Shown here: positions 44,441 to 55,646 of the stretch, in pieces
How the letters are laid out: every line of letters begins with the position of its first letter
How positions within the stretch are numbered: position 1 is the stretch's first letter
Source: Basidiobolus meristosporus CBS 931.73
Taxonomy: Eukaryota; Basidiobolomycota; Basidiobolomycetes; Basidiobolales; Basidiobolaceae
Direction: 5' to 3'
Assembly: GCA_002104905.1 (NCBI GenBank)
Contig: MCFE01000394.1
Coordinates: 1-64,000 of the forward strand
DNA: 64,000 nt
Position numbers and translations under genes: made by a program
The notes under the pieces: generated by a model
Told to the model about the DNA's origin: nothing
What the model saw: only the letters and a program-made list of their open reading frames with translations
Database searches by the model: none

Positions 44441-46500
44441 TATTGTCAGTTGTGGTGACCTATAGAAGTTCCTATACCCAGCACCAAAGTCTATCCCAAC
44501 ACCACACTCAACAAATATCTATGTTAAAATCCACCATTCAATAGTAATTTCTGCTGTGACACCATCTTTTCATAACTCTTTTGGGAGCCTTGCAGCTTTA
44601 TGTAACTGTTCATTCACTGGCTGCAATACATCCTGGTGTTCAGCCAGCACTGCAGGTCAAGTACCTTGTCTGCCAGTTTTATCAATAAATGCTTGCAATA
44701 TTTAGATGCATTTTCTTGAGCCCTGCTCTTGAAGTAGTGCTCCAGCCTCTTTGTACTTAGGTTGCATATTCCATCACAACAATACACAATTAGTATTTGA
44801 TTGGTTTTCTGTCAACTTGCACATGTTATGCTCTCTGGCATCTGATCTGCTTCTACGCTTGTGCTCAGTTAGTGGCTATTGCCACTTTTTCACACTCCTT
44901 ACTTTCTGACTGAACCAATATTGTTACTTTTCATGCTTATAAATTGGTTGATTTGCATGGACACCCCAGTTTTGACTTAACTGTTAGTTGTGCTGATCTA
45001 TATGGATCCTTTTACCCAACACCAAAAATATGCACAGCCTCACACTCAGCATGTAGCTTCATTAAAATTATCTGCTGTTGTCTTGTTGGCATTTCTAATA
45101 GGCTCTTATGGGATTTGGTCTATTCTTGGCTAATGGTGTTGATTGGTGCAAACTGCAGCTTTTCCCTAGTGTTTCCTTGTCTCTGGTTTCATTATACTCT
45201 TCCCTTTCCCTTTACCTTTATCACTACCAGGTTGTTCACTGCTGCTATAAGTGCAGCTTATATTGACTATTGTTTTTCTTTGCTAAATGCTGCACTAGTG
45301 CATTTGCATTGGCCTGCTTGTCCCTTACTTTGACTCTTCCAGCTACCTAATATTTTTGTGTTGCTTGTTTGGAGCTTTTAGTACTGCTCTGGATTGACTC
45401 TTGAGGAAGCTGCTGGATTTAAGCATTGGTACACTTGTTTTACTGCCTCTAAGAGATTCTGCTATTCTTGAGATATATTTTCAGCATACCAATGCTGGTC
45501 AAAGTCTGTTTGCTTGCTCAATCCAGCTTTACAGTTATGGAGCAATTTATAGGGTTCTGATTAGCCTTGAGATCCTGATGGTCCATTATAATGCAGGCCT
45601 TAAAATAATAGCATGCTAGACTTTTACAGCTGCCTGAATATTAGCCCACTCTACATCATTGCACTCAATGGGCTCAGGCATATTGTATGTCTTTATATAT
45701 CAGGCTGTGGAGGATAGACCTTAGTCTCTCCCTCCCATGCTGTAAGATGCTTTTCTGTGGGCTTTATCCTTGGGTACTGTGGTTGCGCTTTAAAGACTCT
45801 GTGGTGTTTCTCTGCAGCTACATATGAAAGTAACTCCATTCTGACCAATGACATTGAGTTATTAGAGCTTCTTCTTAACAGCATAGATACTGCATTCTCT
45901 ACCTGGCATAGTGAATGCATCACATGTATTGTTGCCTCATCCTGTCTCTGAACTACCTGCTGATTTCCCTGGGCCTTTGCATCTATCATATTAGCCACTG
46001 CACCTAAACCCCAGACTATTGCTTTGATATGAGCAGGCAGCATACTTACAAATGCATGTGGTAGCAATGTTATGATGGGAATATCATGGTTGTCTGGCAA
46101 GGGCTCTGCATTTGCTACATGCAACCACTTGACTTTTAAGGTCAGCTTGCAGCTATGCAGAGATTCTCTACACCTGGCCTAACAGAGAGCCTAAAATCTT
46201 TACATAATTGCCTTTAGTAAGCACACTGTTCAAATAGTCCTTATTGAATGTATCTGCACCTTGTGTACTAAGTGCCAAAGCAAGTTGTTGTGCAAACTTT
46301 CTCTGCTCTAGTTTGAATTGGGGCTTGGGGGGAAAGCAGGCAGCATTGCTTCATTTTTTGATGACATTCATATGGAAGTGAGTGTGACCAAAGGATAAAT
46401 AGAGCAACATGTACATGTGGATATGATGCCAGAGCTGTATTTATGATATGGTGAGACAATACCAGTAGCAGAAATACCAACAATACCTTATAAAACAAAG
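44440..46500 (-). mobile_element. Repeat family E1, copy e
   Basis: This copy contains the longest E1 frame, 45693-46124 (143 codons): LPDNHDIPIITLLPHAF, AIVWGLGAVANMIDAKAQGN, VVQRQDEATIHVMHSLCQVE and KPTEKHLTAWEGETKVYPP. The helical segment with QRQDEA may be a coiled coil. Upstream (46268-46516) is the E1 N-terminus and downstream (~44560-44760) the part matching VEFWNIDRYTKKLQ. I cannot assign the class; a Crypton-like or other rare DNA transposon would be one possibility, with no catalytic motif seen. Confidence 0.5.
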
Positions 46501-46820
46501 GAGTCATCAGCCACAACCTATATTAGGAAGTACAATCAGTGAGCAATTGATCTGACAAAATGTATATAAGGAGCTGCTGGAACCTCAATAAAATTAGTTC
46601 ACGTTTTAGTGAATACAATACTGGCTAAACTCCCTATTCCTCTATAACTCTTTTACCAGGACTTGTAACATTGGTAGCAACAATAACCAGAAACCTCCCT
46701 CTTTGAGAAAGAAGCAGCCTCCCTCAAAATGCAGAAAATCTGGAATGGAAAAATGCAACACAGCAAATCTTAGTCCAACAGCTACAGTTACTGCTGATTC
46801 TTTGTTGGTGGCAACAAGGA

Positions 46821-47093
46821 ATGACTATTATGGCCCAGAACCAGCAAAGCCTTGTCAAGAGCAACTTCTGTGTCAAAATCAGCCAGCACCATAGAAAGGT
46901 CAATCAAAACCTGGGAACTTGGCACTTTCAAATTGAAGAAGCATTTAAGGCTATATCGGTTGCCTCAGAAAGCACATTAGATGATGCAGCCTCTTACCTG
47001 GTAGATGCAGCTTTGCTATCGTACCACAACAGGATCAGGTCAGCCACTTTGATGGGATGCTCTACTAACTCTACCTGGGATGAGTTTGTGTAG
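46821..47093 (+). pseudogene. Gypsy A gag fragment
   Basis: GTWHFQIEEAFKAISVASES, DAASYLVDAALLSYHNRI and ATLMGCSTNSTWDEFV parallel the gag of element B. Stops follow; a broken zinc-knuckle region lies at ~47480-47540. Confidence 0.75.
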
Positions 47094-48211
47094 AAATTCA
47101 AGATCCTTTGAACTTCCCCCACCAGCAGACAGTGCTAAGAGGGAAGCTGAAGACATGCAGATGGAAAGGATTTGTTGAAGAATGCACATAAGAGTATAGA
47201 TGTCTACTTCAGCAAATTGAAACCATGGGCCCCTTGGATCAAGTGGAAAACTTTATTGATGGGTTGAAAGAAAGAACTTGCAAGGAAGTGAATTACTGAA
47301 GACTTTACACTATTGAAGAAGCCATCAAGATTACCATTGACTATGACTCAGCTATGTATGAAGTTGGAAAGCCTAGAATGACTAATCAGAGGGGCTACAA
47401 TTGCTATGAAAGAAGTCAGTCAGAGGCAGTGCCAATGAAAATAGACTCTATGCAAAAGAATCCCCCCTCAAAAGAATGCTTGAAGAAAGGACTTTGTTTT
47501 AATTGCCACTGGTAAAGGTATATCTCAAGGTTCTGCCCTCAGAAAAGTAGTGGACACAACTTAACAAGAACCTTCAGCCACAATGTAGGCCTTGAGCATA
47601 GTAACATGGAGGACAAACTTGAAGAAGACCTGGAACTCACTTTCATATAATAAAATAATACTTATCCCAAATGACTCCAAGTTCAGCAAAGCTTTTATAC
47701 TTAAATGGAGTTATCATTGTAGCATCCACCATGATTATGATTGACTATGAGCATCACATGAGTACATATCAGAGCAATTTGCCTTGAAAACTGGAATTGA
47801 CTAAGAGCCCACAAAAGCAACTTCAGTCTTAACAGCCAATGGGAACTCTCACATAATCAACTCTATTGCTCAGCCAGTAATAGTTAAGATTGAAGACTAT
47901 GAAGAAGACCTACAGGCTTATATATCTGGGAACTGCAAGTTTGACCTTGTACCTGGGAAAGCAATGCTATTCCATTTAATCCATCAACAAACTGAAGAAC
48001 CCATGCCACCCAGATACAAAAAGACAACAATACTCATTGGCTCTAACCTGCCAGTCTGGATTTCAACTTGGCCAGTTCCAGTGTGTGTGAAACAATTAAA
48101 ACTAGCAAGACCTAGTCCTGTAAAGTAATTGGAAAACTTACCCAGGCGTTTCTCATGGCTGTGTTAGAGGAGGAATCTTTTACTCCAGCATCTTGATAGG
48201 TCCAGACTGTC

Positions 48212-48978
48212 TTGAAGGAATATTCAGACATCTTTCCCAATGAACTTGAAAGCCTACAACCAGTCAGAGATAGGGACTATGCTATTGATACAGGAGATAG
48301 CCCTTCAGTGAGCAAGACATCATACCGAATGAGTCCATTGGAATTGAACAAGATGAAGAGACATATAGTTCAGTTGTTGGAGCAAGGATATATCAGACCT
48401 AGCAAGTCACCTTAGGGAGCACTATTGCTTTTTGTGAAAAAGAAGGATGGAACACCTAGGATGTGCATTGACTACTGAGAGCTCTGTTTCAATTACTGTC
48501 AGGAAAAAGTACCCTATACCCTGGAATGATGAGCTATTGGACCAACTTAATGGAGCCATCAAGATATAACCAGATTGGGGTGAAACTAGAAGATATCCCT
48601 AAGACAGCATTCAGTACCAGATATGGATGTTACATGTAATTGGTCAGGAGCTTTAACCCCACCAATGCCCCTGCAATATTCATGACCTTGAGGCAAGCAG
48701 TCTTTCAGGAGCTCTTAAAGTTGATGGTAGTCTACCTAGATGATTTATTGATCTATAGCAAGACAGAAGGGCACTTGGTGCACATTAAAGTGATCTTGAG
48801 GAAGCTAAGAGAGAACAAGCTGTATGGCAAGCTAGTAAAGTGCAAATTCTTGAAGGAGCATGTTGAATACCTGGAAAACATAGTGACTAGCACAAGAGTG
48901 ACTTTAAGGCCAAGAAGGTTGAGGTCATCAAGAGTCCAAAGCAGCCCCATAGCATTTCAGAACTCTGATCATTCCTAG
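48212..48978 (+). pseudogene. Gypsy A reverse transcriptase fragments
   Basis: KEYSDIFPNELESLQPVRDR and MKRHIVQLLEQGYIRPSKSP give the RT N-terminus. TNAPAIFMTLRQAVFQELL and MVVYLDDLLIYSKTEGHLVH contain the catalytic YLDD. Frames are broken between them by stops and deletions. Confidence 0.85.
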
Positions 48979-49100
48979 GAATGATTTCATATAATTAGAC
49001 ATTTGTCAAGTCCTTTGCAAGTATTACAGCCCCTTTAACTGATGTTCTCAAGAAAGACAACACCATGAAGTAGGACATAGCCTGTGAGACTGCCTTTCAG

Positions 49101-49400
49101 ATGCTCAAGAATGAACTTGCTAACCTGCCAAGCTTCAGAACTACAGGCTTCAGAAAAGGGCTTAATCTGTTTACAGATGCTTCAGACTATGCAATTGGTA
49201 GAGTACTGAGTAAAGAACATGAGGGAAAGGACTACCCAGTTGCTTCTGAGTCCAAGAAGCTGAATTCAGTAGAACAAAGCTATCAGTGCATGAGAAGGAG
49301 ATACTTGCTTTCAATATACTGCTTGAAGATCTGGAGATGCTGCATTGAAGGAGTTAAGTGCAATGTAAAGACTGATCATACCAAACTTAGGTATATATAA
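49101..49400 (+). pseudogene. Gypsy A RNase H fragment
   Basis: GLNLFTDASDYAIGRVLSKE with DYPVASESKKLNSVEQSYQC and VKTDHTKLRYI are RNase H landmarks of Ty3/gypsy pol, including the TDAS catalytic Asp. Confidence 0.8.
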
Positions 49401-49951
49401 GCTTGGAAGGTACTATCCAAAAGAATGACAAGATGGACAGAATATACTCAGCAATTTGATATGGATATTTTCTACTGCACTGGTAAAAACAACATGGTTG
49501 CTGATGTCTTACCAATACAAGAACAAGTTGACAACTCAACTGGGTGCATGAATCAGATTGGCCTAGAGTATTAACAAAGTAATTGGAGAGCCAAGCTGTT
49601 GTATCCAAGAGAAAAGTTCAAAATGACCCTTGAGTAGTTTAACTGAGCCTTAGTGACAACTATGTGCAGAATCTTAGAATTGTTAGAGAGTGGTGAAAAT
49701 ATTAGCAGAGGGGTTCTAGTCTAGAATTGGTCTTGTATATAGCTGCATTTGGCTATAAGGCAGCAGGGTTTGTTTGCTGTGCAGGCTAGGCTTAGTGTTC
49801 TTGGGAGTGCCAGATATGCTAGGCTTGGGTAGAAACTAGAATAGAGTTGTGAGTTCTCCATCTTACTGAGACATAACCCTAATTTTGTTGAGACACACAC
49901 TAAACCAAAAGACTCAGTAAGCTTTATTTATACTTTTTGATCAAGTTGAAT

Positions 49952-51105
49952 AGACTTGTTCCGTTTGATAGTGGCACATTGAGCCATGAGTGCCAAATGA
50001 TGCCATAGTGTGCCAGAGAGGCCAAGTGAGCCTCTAACTGGCCACAGAGTGTGAAACATAGCTCTGCATCTTCATGCAAAGCAGCCCCTGTGTTTCACCC
50101 ATTGTGTTGAAGAAAATCCATTTTTTGACCTTTTTTTTGGATCAATGTTGTGCAGGATGTGTTAGAGCACAAGCAGATTGAAGATATGCATCTAGTACTC
50201 AATAGACTTGTTCCGTTGGATAGTGCCACATTGAGCCATGAGTGCCAAGTGATGCCATAGTGTGCCAGAGATGCCAATTGAGCCTCTACCTGGCCACAGA
50301 GTGTGAAACATAGCTCTGCATCTTCATGCAAAGCAGCCCCTGTGTTTTACCCAGTGTGTTGGAGAAAATCCATTTTTTGACCTTTTTTCTTGGATCAATG
50401 TTGTGCAGGATGTGTTAGAGCACAAGCAGATGGAAGATATGCATCTGGTACTCAATACCCATGGCACTCTGAATCTAGCTCCTGTAGCTTGTATCATGTC
50501 ACAAAAATGAATGGCACTATCTTGGTCCACTGGTACTATCTGGCACTATAAGTGCTTTGTATAGATCTTACTTTAGGTCTAATATTTAAATATAGTGCTA
50601 GATAGTACCAGTGGACCAAGATAGTGCCGTTTGTTTTTGTGACATGATACAAGCTACAGGAGCTAGACTCAGAGTGCCATGGGTATTGAGTACTAGATGC
50701 ATATCTTCAGTTCTCCTGTGCTCTTACACATCCTGAGCTACATTGATCCACAAAAAAAGGTCAAAAAATGGATTTTCTCCTGCGCAATGGGTGAAACACA
50801 GGGGCTACTTTACATGAAGATGCAGAGCTATGTTTCACACTTGGTGGCCAAGTATAGGCTCACTTGACCTCTCTGGCACACTATGGCATCATTTGGCACA
50901 CATGGCTCAATGTGGCACTATCCAACGGAACAAGTCTAATACCCATGGCACTCTGAATCTAGCTCCTGTAGCTTGTATCATGTCACAAAAATGAATGGCA
51001 CTATCTTGGTCCACTGGTACTATCTTGTACTATATTTAAATATTAGACCTAAAGTAAGATATATACAAAGCACTTATAGTGCCAGATAGTACCAGTGGAC
51101 CAATC
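49952..51105. mobile_element. 734-bp MITE (outer copy), split by another MITE and 3'-truncated
   Basis: The outer copy begins AGACTTGTTCCGTTTGATAG at 49952 with AAT at 49949-49951. It is interrupted at 50204-50937 by a second copy and resumes at 50941. It stops at 51105, where the truncated gypsy LTR begins. Confidence 0.8.
50204..50937. mobile_element. 734-bp palindromic MITE, copy nested in another
   Basis: Both ends are complete (AGACTTGTTCCGTTGGATAG and its reverse complement). The target AAT is duplicated (50201-50203 and 50938-50940) inside the outer copy. It is the best-preserved copy together with 24390-25123. Confidence 0.87.
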
Positions 51106-51384
51106 ATCATAACCCAATAAGGTCCTACTTGATATACATATTTCTGTCTGACAGGTATCTGCTGATTCATTTGCTCACTAATGGTACTGGTTTGACTGAT
51201 AACACTGGTATAATGATAGGCTAAGCATATAACTAGTTGATTTGACTAAAAACTGATCTAACTTAAACATTCAAGTGGTAGATCATTACAGCCTCCCCTA
51301 CTAAGGTTGAGAGGGTTCTGCTTAATCCCATTTCCTGTGACACCAATATCCAGATAGTTCATTATTGTTGGCAAGTCTTGTAAG

Positions 51385-52420
51385 CTAGAGTCTGTCACTA
51401 TGAGCTAAATCTTGCCAGATGTTCCCTTGTTTATCATCTAGATGGTAAGTTGCAAATGGACATTGTCTCATGATCTTAAGGGGTCCTGTCCATTGTGGCT
51501 CCAGCTTCTTCCAAGAGTTATTTCTCAGCAATACAAAGCTCTCAAGTGCCAATGCTTCTGGTGATATAGTTTCATTAAATCTCTGCTTCATCTTTTTAGC
51601 ACTTTGTGATGCTTTGGCCTGTGTCTGTTGTTGTCTATGTTCCAGTTGCTGGTGTCCACTTGGCTGGCAGAACCCATTTTCTAAGGCATATGTAAGCTTT
51701 GGTTGTGTAACATCTCATGGAGTTCTTAGCTCACATCCATACACTAAGTAAAATGACAGTTGCTGGGTGGTGTTGTGTACTCTAACTCTGCATGCAAAAG
51801 TGCTTGGTCTATTTACTTATCCCATATACTAACAACTACATTAGTACACTTGGTGAATATTTTTCCAAATATGTCATTAAACCACTCAGTGACTCCATTC
51901 ATTCTAGGATGACATGCCATGATTTTCAGGTGTTTGATCTAAAACATTTTCAGTTACTCTTCCAATATCTTTACCATAGTGTTTACTCCTCAATTGGATA
52001 GAATCTCTAAAGGCCATCCAAACTTCATTAGGATCTCATGGCAGATGAGACTTTCAACTGCTTGTTCACTAGCTACAGGTACTGCTTTTCAAACTGTCTT
52101 ACAGGCTCCAAGTGAAAGAGTTTGGAAATTCTCTGTGGTTGGCCTTGGTTAATTTGGCAAATTGGACATGTTTTCACTAGCTTCTCAATGTCTTGTTTCA
52201 TTCTGAGCCACCATGCTCTGGCTTTCACAAGGCTACAGGTTCCTTCAAGTCCAGGATGTCTATATCCATTGAGTAGCCTATGTACTAAATCCAGGAAACC
52301 AATATAAGGGCAATAGACAATAGGCAATAGGGCTTCCATCAGCAATTTGGTAGAGTGCTCATCCTGTACCACAAATATGCTAGCTTCATCCCAGATTATC
52401 TTCTTGATCTCTTCATCCAC
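51385..52420 (-). pseudogene. Gypsy B integrase fragments
   Basis: The N-terminal zinc-binding part is at 52073-52420 (HRLLNGYRHPGLEGT, TCPICQINQGQP; H-H-C-C type). A broken catalytic core shows ACHPRMNGVTEWFND with the conserved Glu (about 51900). The C-terminal domain at 51385-51591 (PQWTGPLKIMRQCPFATYHL, HSDRL) follows. Stops separate these blocks. Confidence 0.8.
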
Positions 52421-52599
52421 CTTATTAGGAATATCTTAGGCTTCAAGTACTTTGGTAATAAGCTAGGCCAATCTGATATATGCACCAAGTTAAGTTGTGC
52501 AACTTGTTCTAATCTTTATAAGGTATCAGCAACCATGTTGCTTTTGCTAGAGCAGTAAGCAATCTCCAAGTCAAATTGCTGAATGTATTCACTCCTTCA

Positions 52600-53148
52600 A
52601 CTCATTCTTCTGGAGAGTACCTTCTGAGCAAATGCACACTTGAGTGAGGTATGATCAGTCCTCAGAGTGCACTTGACTCCTTTAATGTGGCATCCACAGG
52701 TCTTCAAGCAGTGTATTATGGCAAGGATCTCCTTTTCATGCACTGGATAGTACTGCTCTGCTGAGTTCAGCCTCTTGGACCTAAAAGCAACTGGATAGTC
52801 TGTTCCCTCTTGTTCTTAGCTGAGTATTCCACCAATTGCATAGTTTGAAGCATCTTTGCATAAAGTAAACTCTTTTCTGAAGCCTGGAGTTCTGAAGCTT
52901 GGCAACTTAGCAAGTTCATTCTTGAGCATCTGAAAGGCAGTCTCACAGGCTATGTCCTACTTCATAGTGTTGTCTTTCTTGAGAATATTAGTTAAAGGGG
53001 CTGCAATACTTCCAAAGAACTTGACAAATGTCCAATAAGAGGAAACCATTCCAAGAAATGAACAGAGTTTTGATATGCTATGGGGCTGCTTCAGATTCTT
53101 GATGGATTCAACCTTCTTGAGGTCTAAAGTCACTCCTATGCTAGCCAC
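52600..53148 (-). pseudogene. Gypsy B RNase H and connection region
   Basis: GVTLDLKKVESIKNLKQPHS, LCSFLGMVSSYWTFVKFFGS and APLTNILKKD lie in one frame (52957-53148). The RNase H core further downstream is interrupted by stops but parallels 49101-49400 of element A. Confidence 0.75.
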
Positions 53149-53205
53149 TAGGTGTCCCAGGTATTCAACATGTTCCTTCAGGAATTTACACTTTGCTAGC
53201 TTGCC

Positions 53206-54167
53206 CTAAAGCTTGCTCTCTCTTTGCTTTCTCAAGACCTTTTCAATATGTACCAAGTGTTCTTCTTCTGTCTTGCTGAATATCAATATGTCATCTAGGT
53301 AGAGTACAACAAACATGTCTAAGTATTCTTGGAAGACTCTTTGCATCAAGGTCATGAATGTTGCAGGGGCATTGGTGAGGCCAAAACCTATGATTAGGTA
53401 CTTGTAATGTCCATATCTGGTCCTGAATGTTGTCTTAGGGATGTCTTTGGGTTTCACCCTAATGTGATTGTATCCTGACATAAGGTCAATATTGCTTAAT
53501 AAGGTAGCTCCATTGAGTTGGTCCAAAAGCTCATCAATCCAAGGTATAGGGTACTTATTCTTCATGGTAACTGAGTTAAGAGCTCTGTAGTCAGTGTACG
53601 TCCTAAGTGTTGCATCCTTCTTTTTACAAAAAGTACTGGTGCTCCCCAAGGTGACTTGCTGGGTTTAGTATATCCTTGCTCCAATTGCTGATCTATTTGT
53701 CTTTTCATCTCTTCCAATTCCAACAGACTTATTCTGTAAGGTGTCCAACTCACTGGAGGGCTATCTCCTGCATGAAGGGCATGATCCTTGTCTCTGACCG
53801 GTGGTAGGCTTGCAAGTTCTTCTGGAAATACATCTGCATATTCCTTCAAAAGAGTCTGCACCTTCTGGGGTACTGAAGTAGCAAAATCCTCCTGTAATAC
53901 TGCCATGAGAAACATATGGGTACCTTTTCTAAGAGCTCTACATAAATGTGTCCTGCTAAGTTCACTTGTTTCACACATGCTGGAATTGACAAAGTTAAAA
54001 TCCAGTCTGGCAGGTAATAGCTCATAGGTCTTGTTGTCCTGGATCTGAGTAGCATGGGTTCTCTGGTTGATTGACCAATTACAACAAAATAGCCAGGTTT
54101 TCATGTACAAGGTCAAACTTGCAGTTCCTAAATATATAGGCCTGTAGGTCTTCTTCATAGTCATCAA
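53206..54167 (-). pseudogene. Gypsy B reverse transcriptase, one frameshift
   Basis: An upstream frame (53562-54167) carries LLKEYADVFPEELASLPPVR and QLEQGYTKPSKSPWGAPVLF. The overlapping second frame (53206-53649) carries DYRALNSVTMKNKYPIPWID, LLSNIDLMSGYNHIRVKPKD and FVVLYLDDILIFSKTEEEH. Both catalytic motifs (NIDLMSGY and YLDD) are intact. A single frameshift near 53600 separates the two halves. Confidence 0.87.
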
Positions 54168-54711
54168 TGTTAACTGCTACTGGCTGAGTAATAGAGTTGA
54201 TTATGTGAGAGTTCCCACCACCTGTTGAGATTGAAGTTGATTTGGTGGGTTCCAAGTTGATTGCAGCTTTCAAAGCAAATTGCTCTGACATGTACTCATG
54301 TAATGCTCCTGAGTGAATTATGATCTTGGCAGGTACTCCATTGATTACTCCATTGAAGTATAATAGCTTTCCTGAGTTTGAGGTCATCTGGGATAGGTAT
54401 GCTTCTGTCATATTGAAGATGAGTTCTGAGTCTTTGTCAAGTTCATCCTTCATGTTACTATGCTTAAGGGCTTCAATATAGTTGAAGATTCTTAATGGCT
54501 GGTATCCATTTCTTCTCTGAGGGCAGTACTTTACAATATGTCCCTGCTGGTGGCAGTTAAAGCAAAGTCCTCTTTTCTTACATTCTTCTGAGGTAGGATT
54601 TTTCTGCATAGCATCTATTTCCATTGTCACTGCTTCTGATTGTCTTCTTATATAGTGATTGTAGCTTCTCTGATTAGTCACTGTAGGCTTTCCAACTTCA
54701 AACATAGCCAA
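54079..54711 (-). pseudogene. Gypsy B gag zinc knuckle and protease
   Basis: The knuckle is GLCFNCHQQGHIVKYCPQRR (C-x2-C-x4-H-x4-C). The aspartic protease segment reads GVPAKIIIHSGALHEYMSEQ, where the catalytic Asp of the DSG motif is His, so the protease should be inactive. The frame overlaps the RT frame by 89 nt. Confidence 0.8.
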
Positions 54712-54915
54712 GTCATAGTCAATGGCAATCTTGATAGCTTCTTTGATGGTCTGAAATCTTCAATAATTCACTTCCTTGCAAGTTCTTTCTTTCAACCCAT
54801 CAATAGAGTATTCCACATGATGCAGGGGCTCCATTCTTTCAGTTTGTCTAAGTAGACATCTATATTCATAGATGTACACCTGAACCATTCCTTTACTCCT
54901 GAGTGCCTATAACTT

Positions 54916-55188
54916 TCATCTTAGTAGTGTCTGCTGGTGTAGGGGTGCAAATCCATCCTTGATTTCTGATGCAAACTCATCCCAGGTACAGATAGTAGAG
55001 CATCCCATCATGGTGGCTGACATGATCTTGCTGTCATACCACTGTAAAGCTGCACCTACCAGGTAAGAGGCTGCATAGTGTGACTTGCTTTCTGGAGTAA
55101 TTCCCTTAGCATTGAAAGCTTCTTCAATCTGGAGGAGCCAAGCTCTCAGGTTTTCATTGACTCCACCATGGTACCGGTTGACCTTCAC
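54916..55188 (-). pseudogene. Gypsy B gag N-terminal part
   Basis: NLRAWLLQIEEAFNAKGITP, YLVGAALQWYDSKIMSATMM and TCTWDEF-like residues (ICTWDEFASEIKDGF) are typical of Ty3/gypsy gag (retrotrans_gag). The segment joining it to the zinc knuckle (54712-54915) is broken by stops. Confidence 0.8.
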
Positions 55189-55281
55189 ACTAAAGTTGCT
55201 CTTGACAGGGTTTTGCTAGCTTTGGGCCATGGTAGATTTTCAGACATCTTGAGGGAGGTTTCTGGTTGTTGCTGCTACCAA

Positions 55282-55644
55282 TGTTACAAGTGTTAATATA
55301 AGAGTTGTAGAAGAATAGGAAGTTTATCTAGTGTTGTATTCAATAAAATTTGGACTGATCTTTATTGAGGTTCCAGAGGCCCCTTATATACATTTTGCCA
55401 GATCAATTCCTGAATAATTGTGTTTCCTAATGTAGGTTGTGGCTGATGACTCACTTGATTGCATCATCATCACCCAATATGATCCTACTTGATATATCTA
55501 TTTCTGTCTGATAAGGATCTGCTGATTCATTTGCTGACTAATGCCACTGATTTGATAGATAACACTAATACATTGATTGGCTAAGCATATAGCTAATTGA
55601 TTTGACTAAAAATGATCTAATTGAAACATTCAAGCTGCAGATCA
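55282..55644 (-). repeat. Gypsy B 5' LTR
   Basis: This 363-bp LTR is the reference for the solo LTR at 30343-30705 and the partial ones at 46513-46670 and 51106-51285. It contains a TATA-like TGTATATAAGG on the minus strand and an AATAAA. Confidence 0.82.
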
Positions 55645-55646
55645 CA

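Larger units (their letters stand above)
46513..49620 (+). mobile_element. Ty3/gypsy element A, truncated and decayed
   Basis: It starts with the 3' half of a 5' LTR (46513-46670), then PBS TGGTAGCA at 46672-46679, gag, protease region, RT and RNase H, and ends around 49600 without integrase or 3' LTR. It is the same family as element B at 51106-55644 but in the opposite orientation, and has many more stops. Confidence 0.8.
51106..55644 (-). mobile_element. Ty3/gypsy element B, near full length
   Basis: The 5' LTR is 55282-55644 and the PBS at 55271-55280 (TGGTAGCAGC on the minus strand), matching the 3' end of initiator-Met tRNA. Gag, protease, RT, RNase H and integrase follow in gypsy order. 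A purine tract (AGTAGGGGAGGC) lies near 51290-51303, and a truncated 3' LTR at 51106-51285. At about 4.5 kb with only a few breaks it is the best kept retroelement here, yet not autonomous. Confidence 0.88.

Noticed and set aside
45693-46124. Calling the E1 frame a Crypton/GCR1-domain protein
   Set aside because: No tyrosine recombinase residues or convincing GCR1_C pattern could be seen; left as unclassified.
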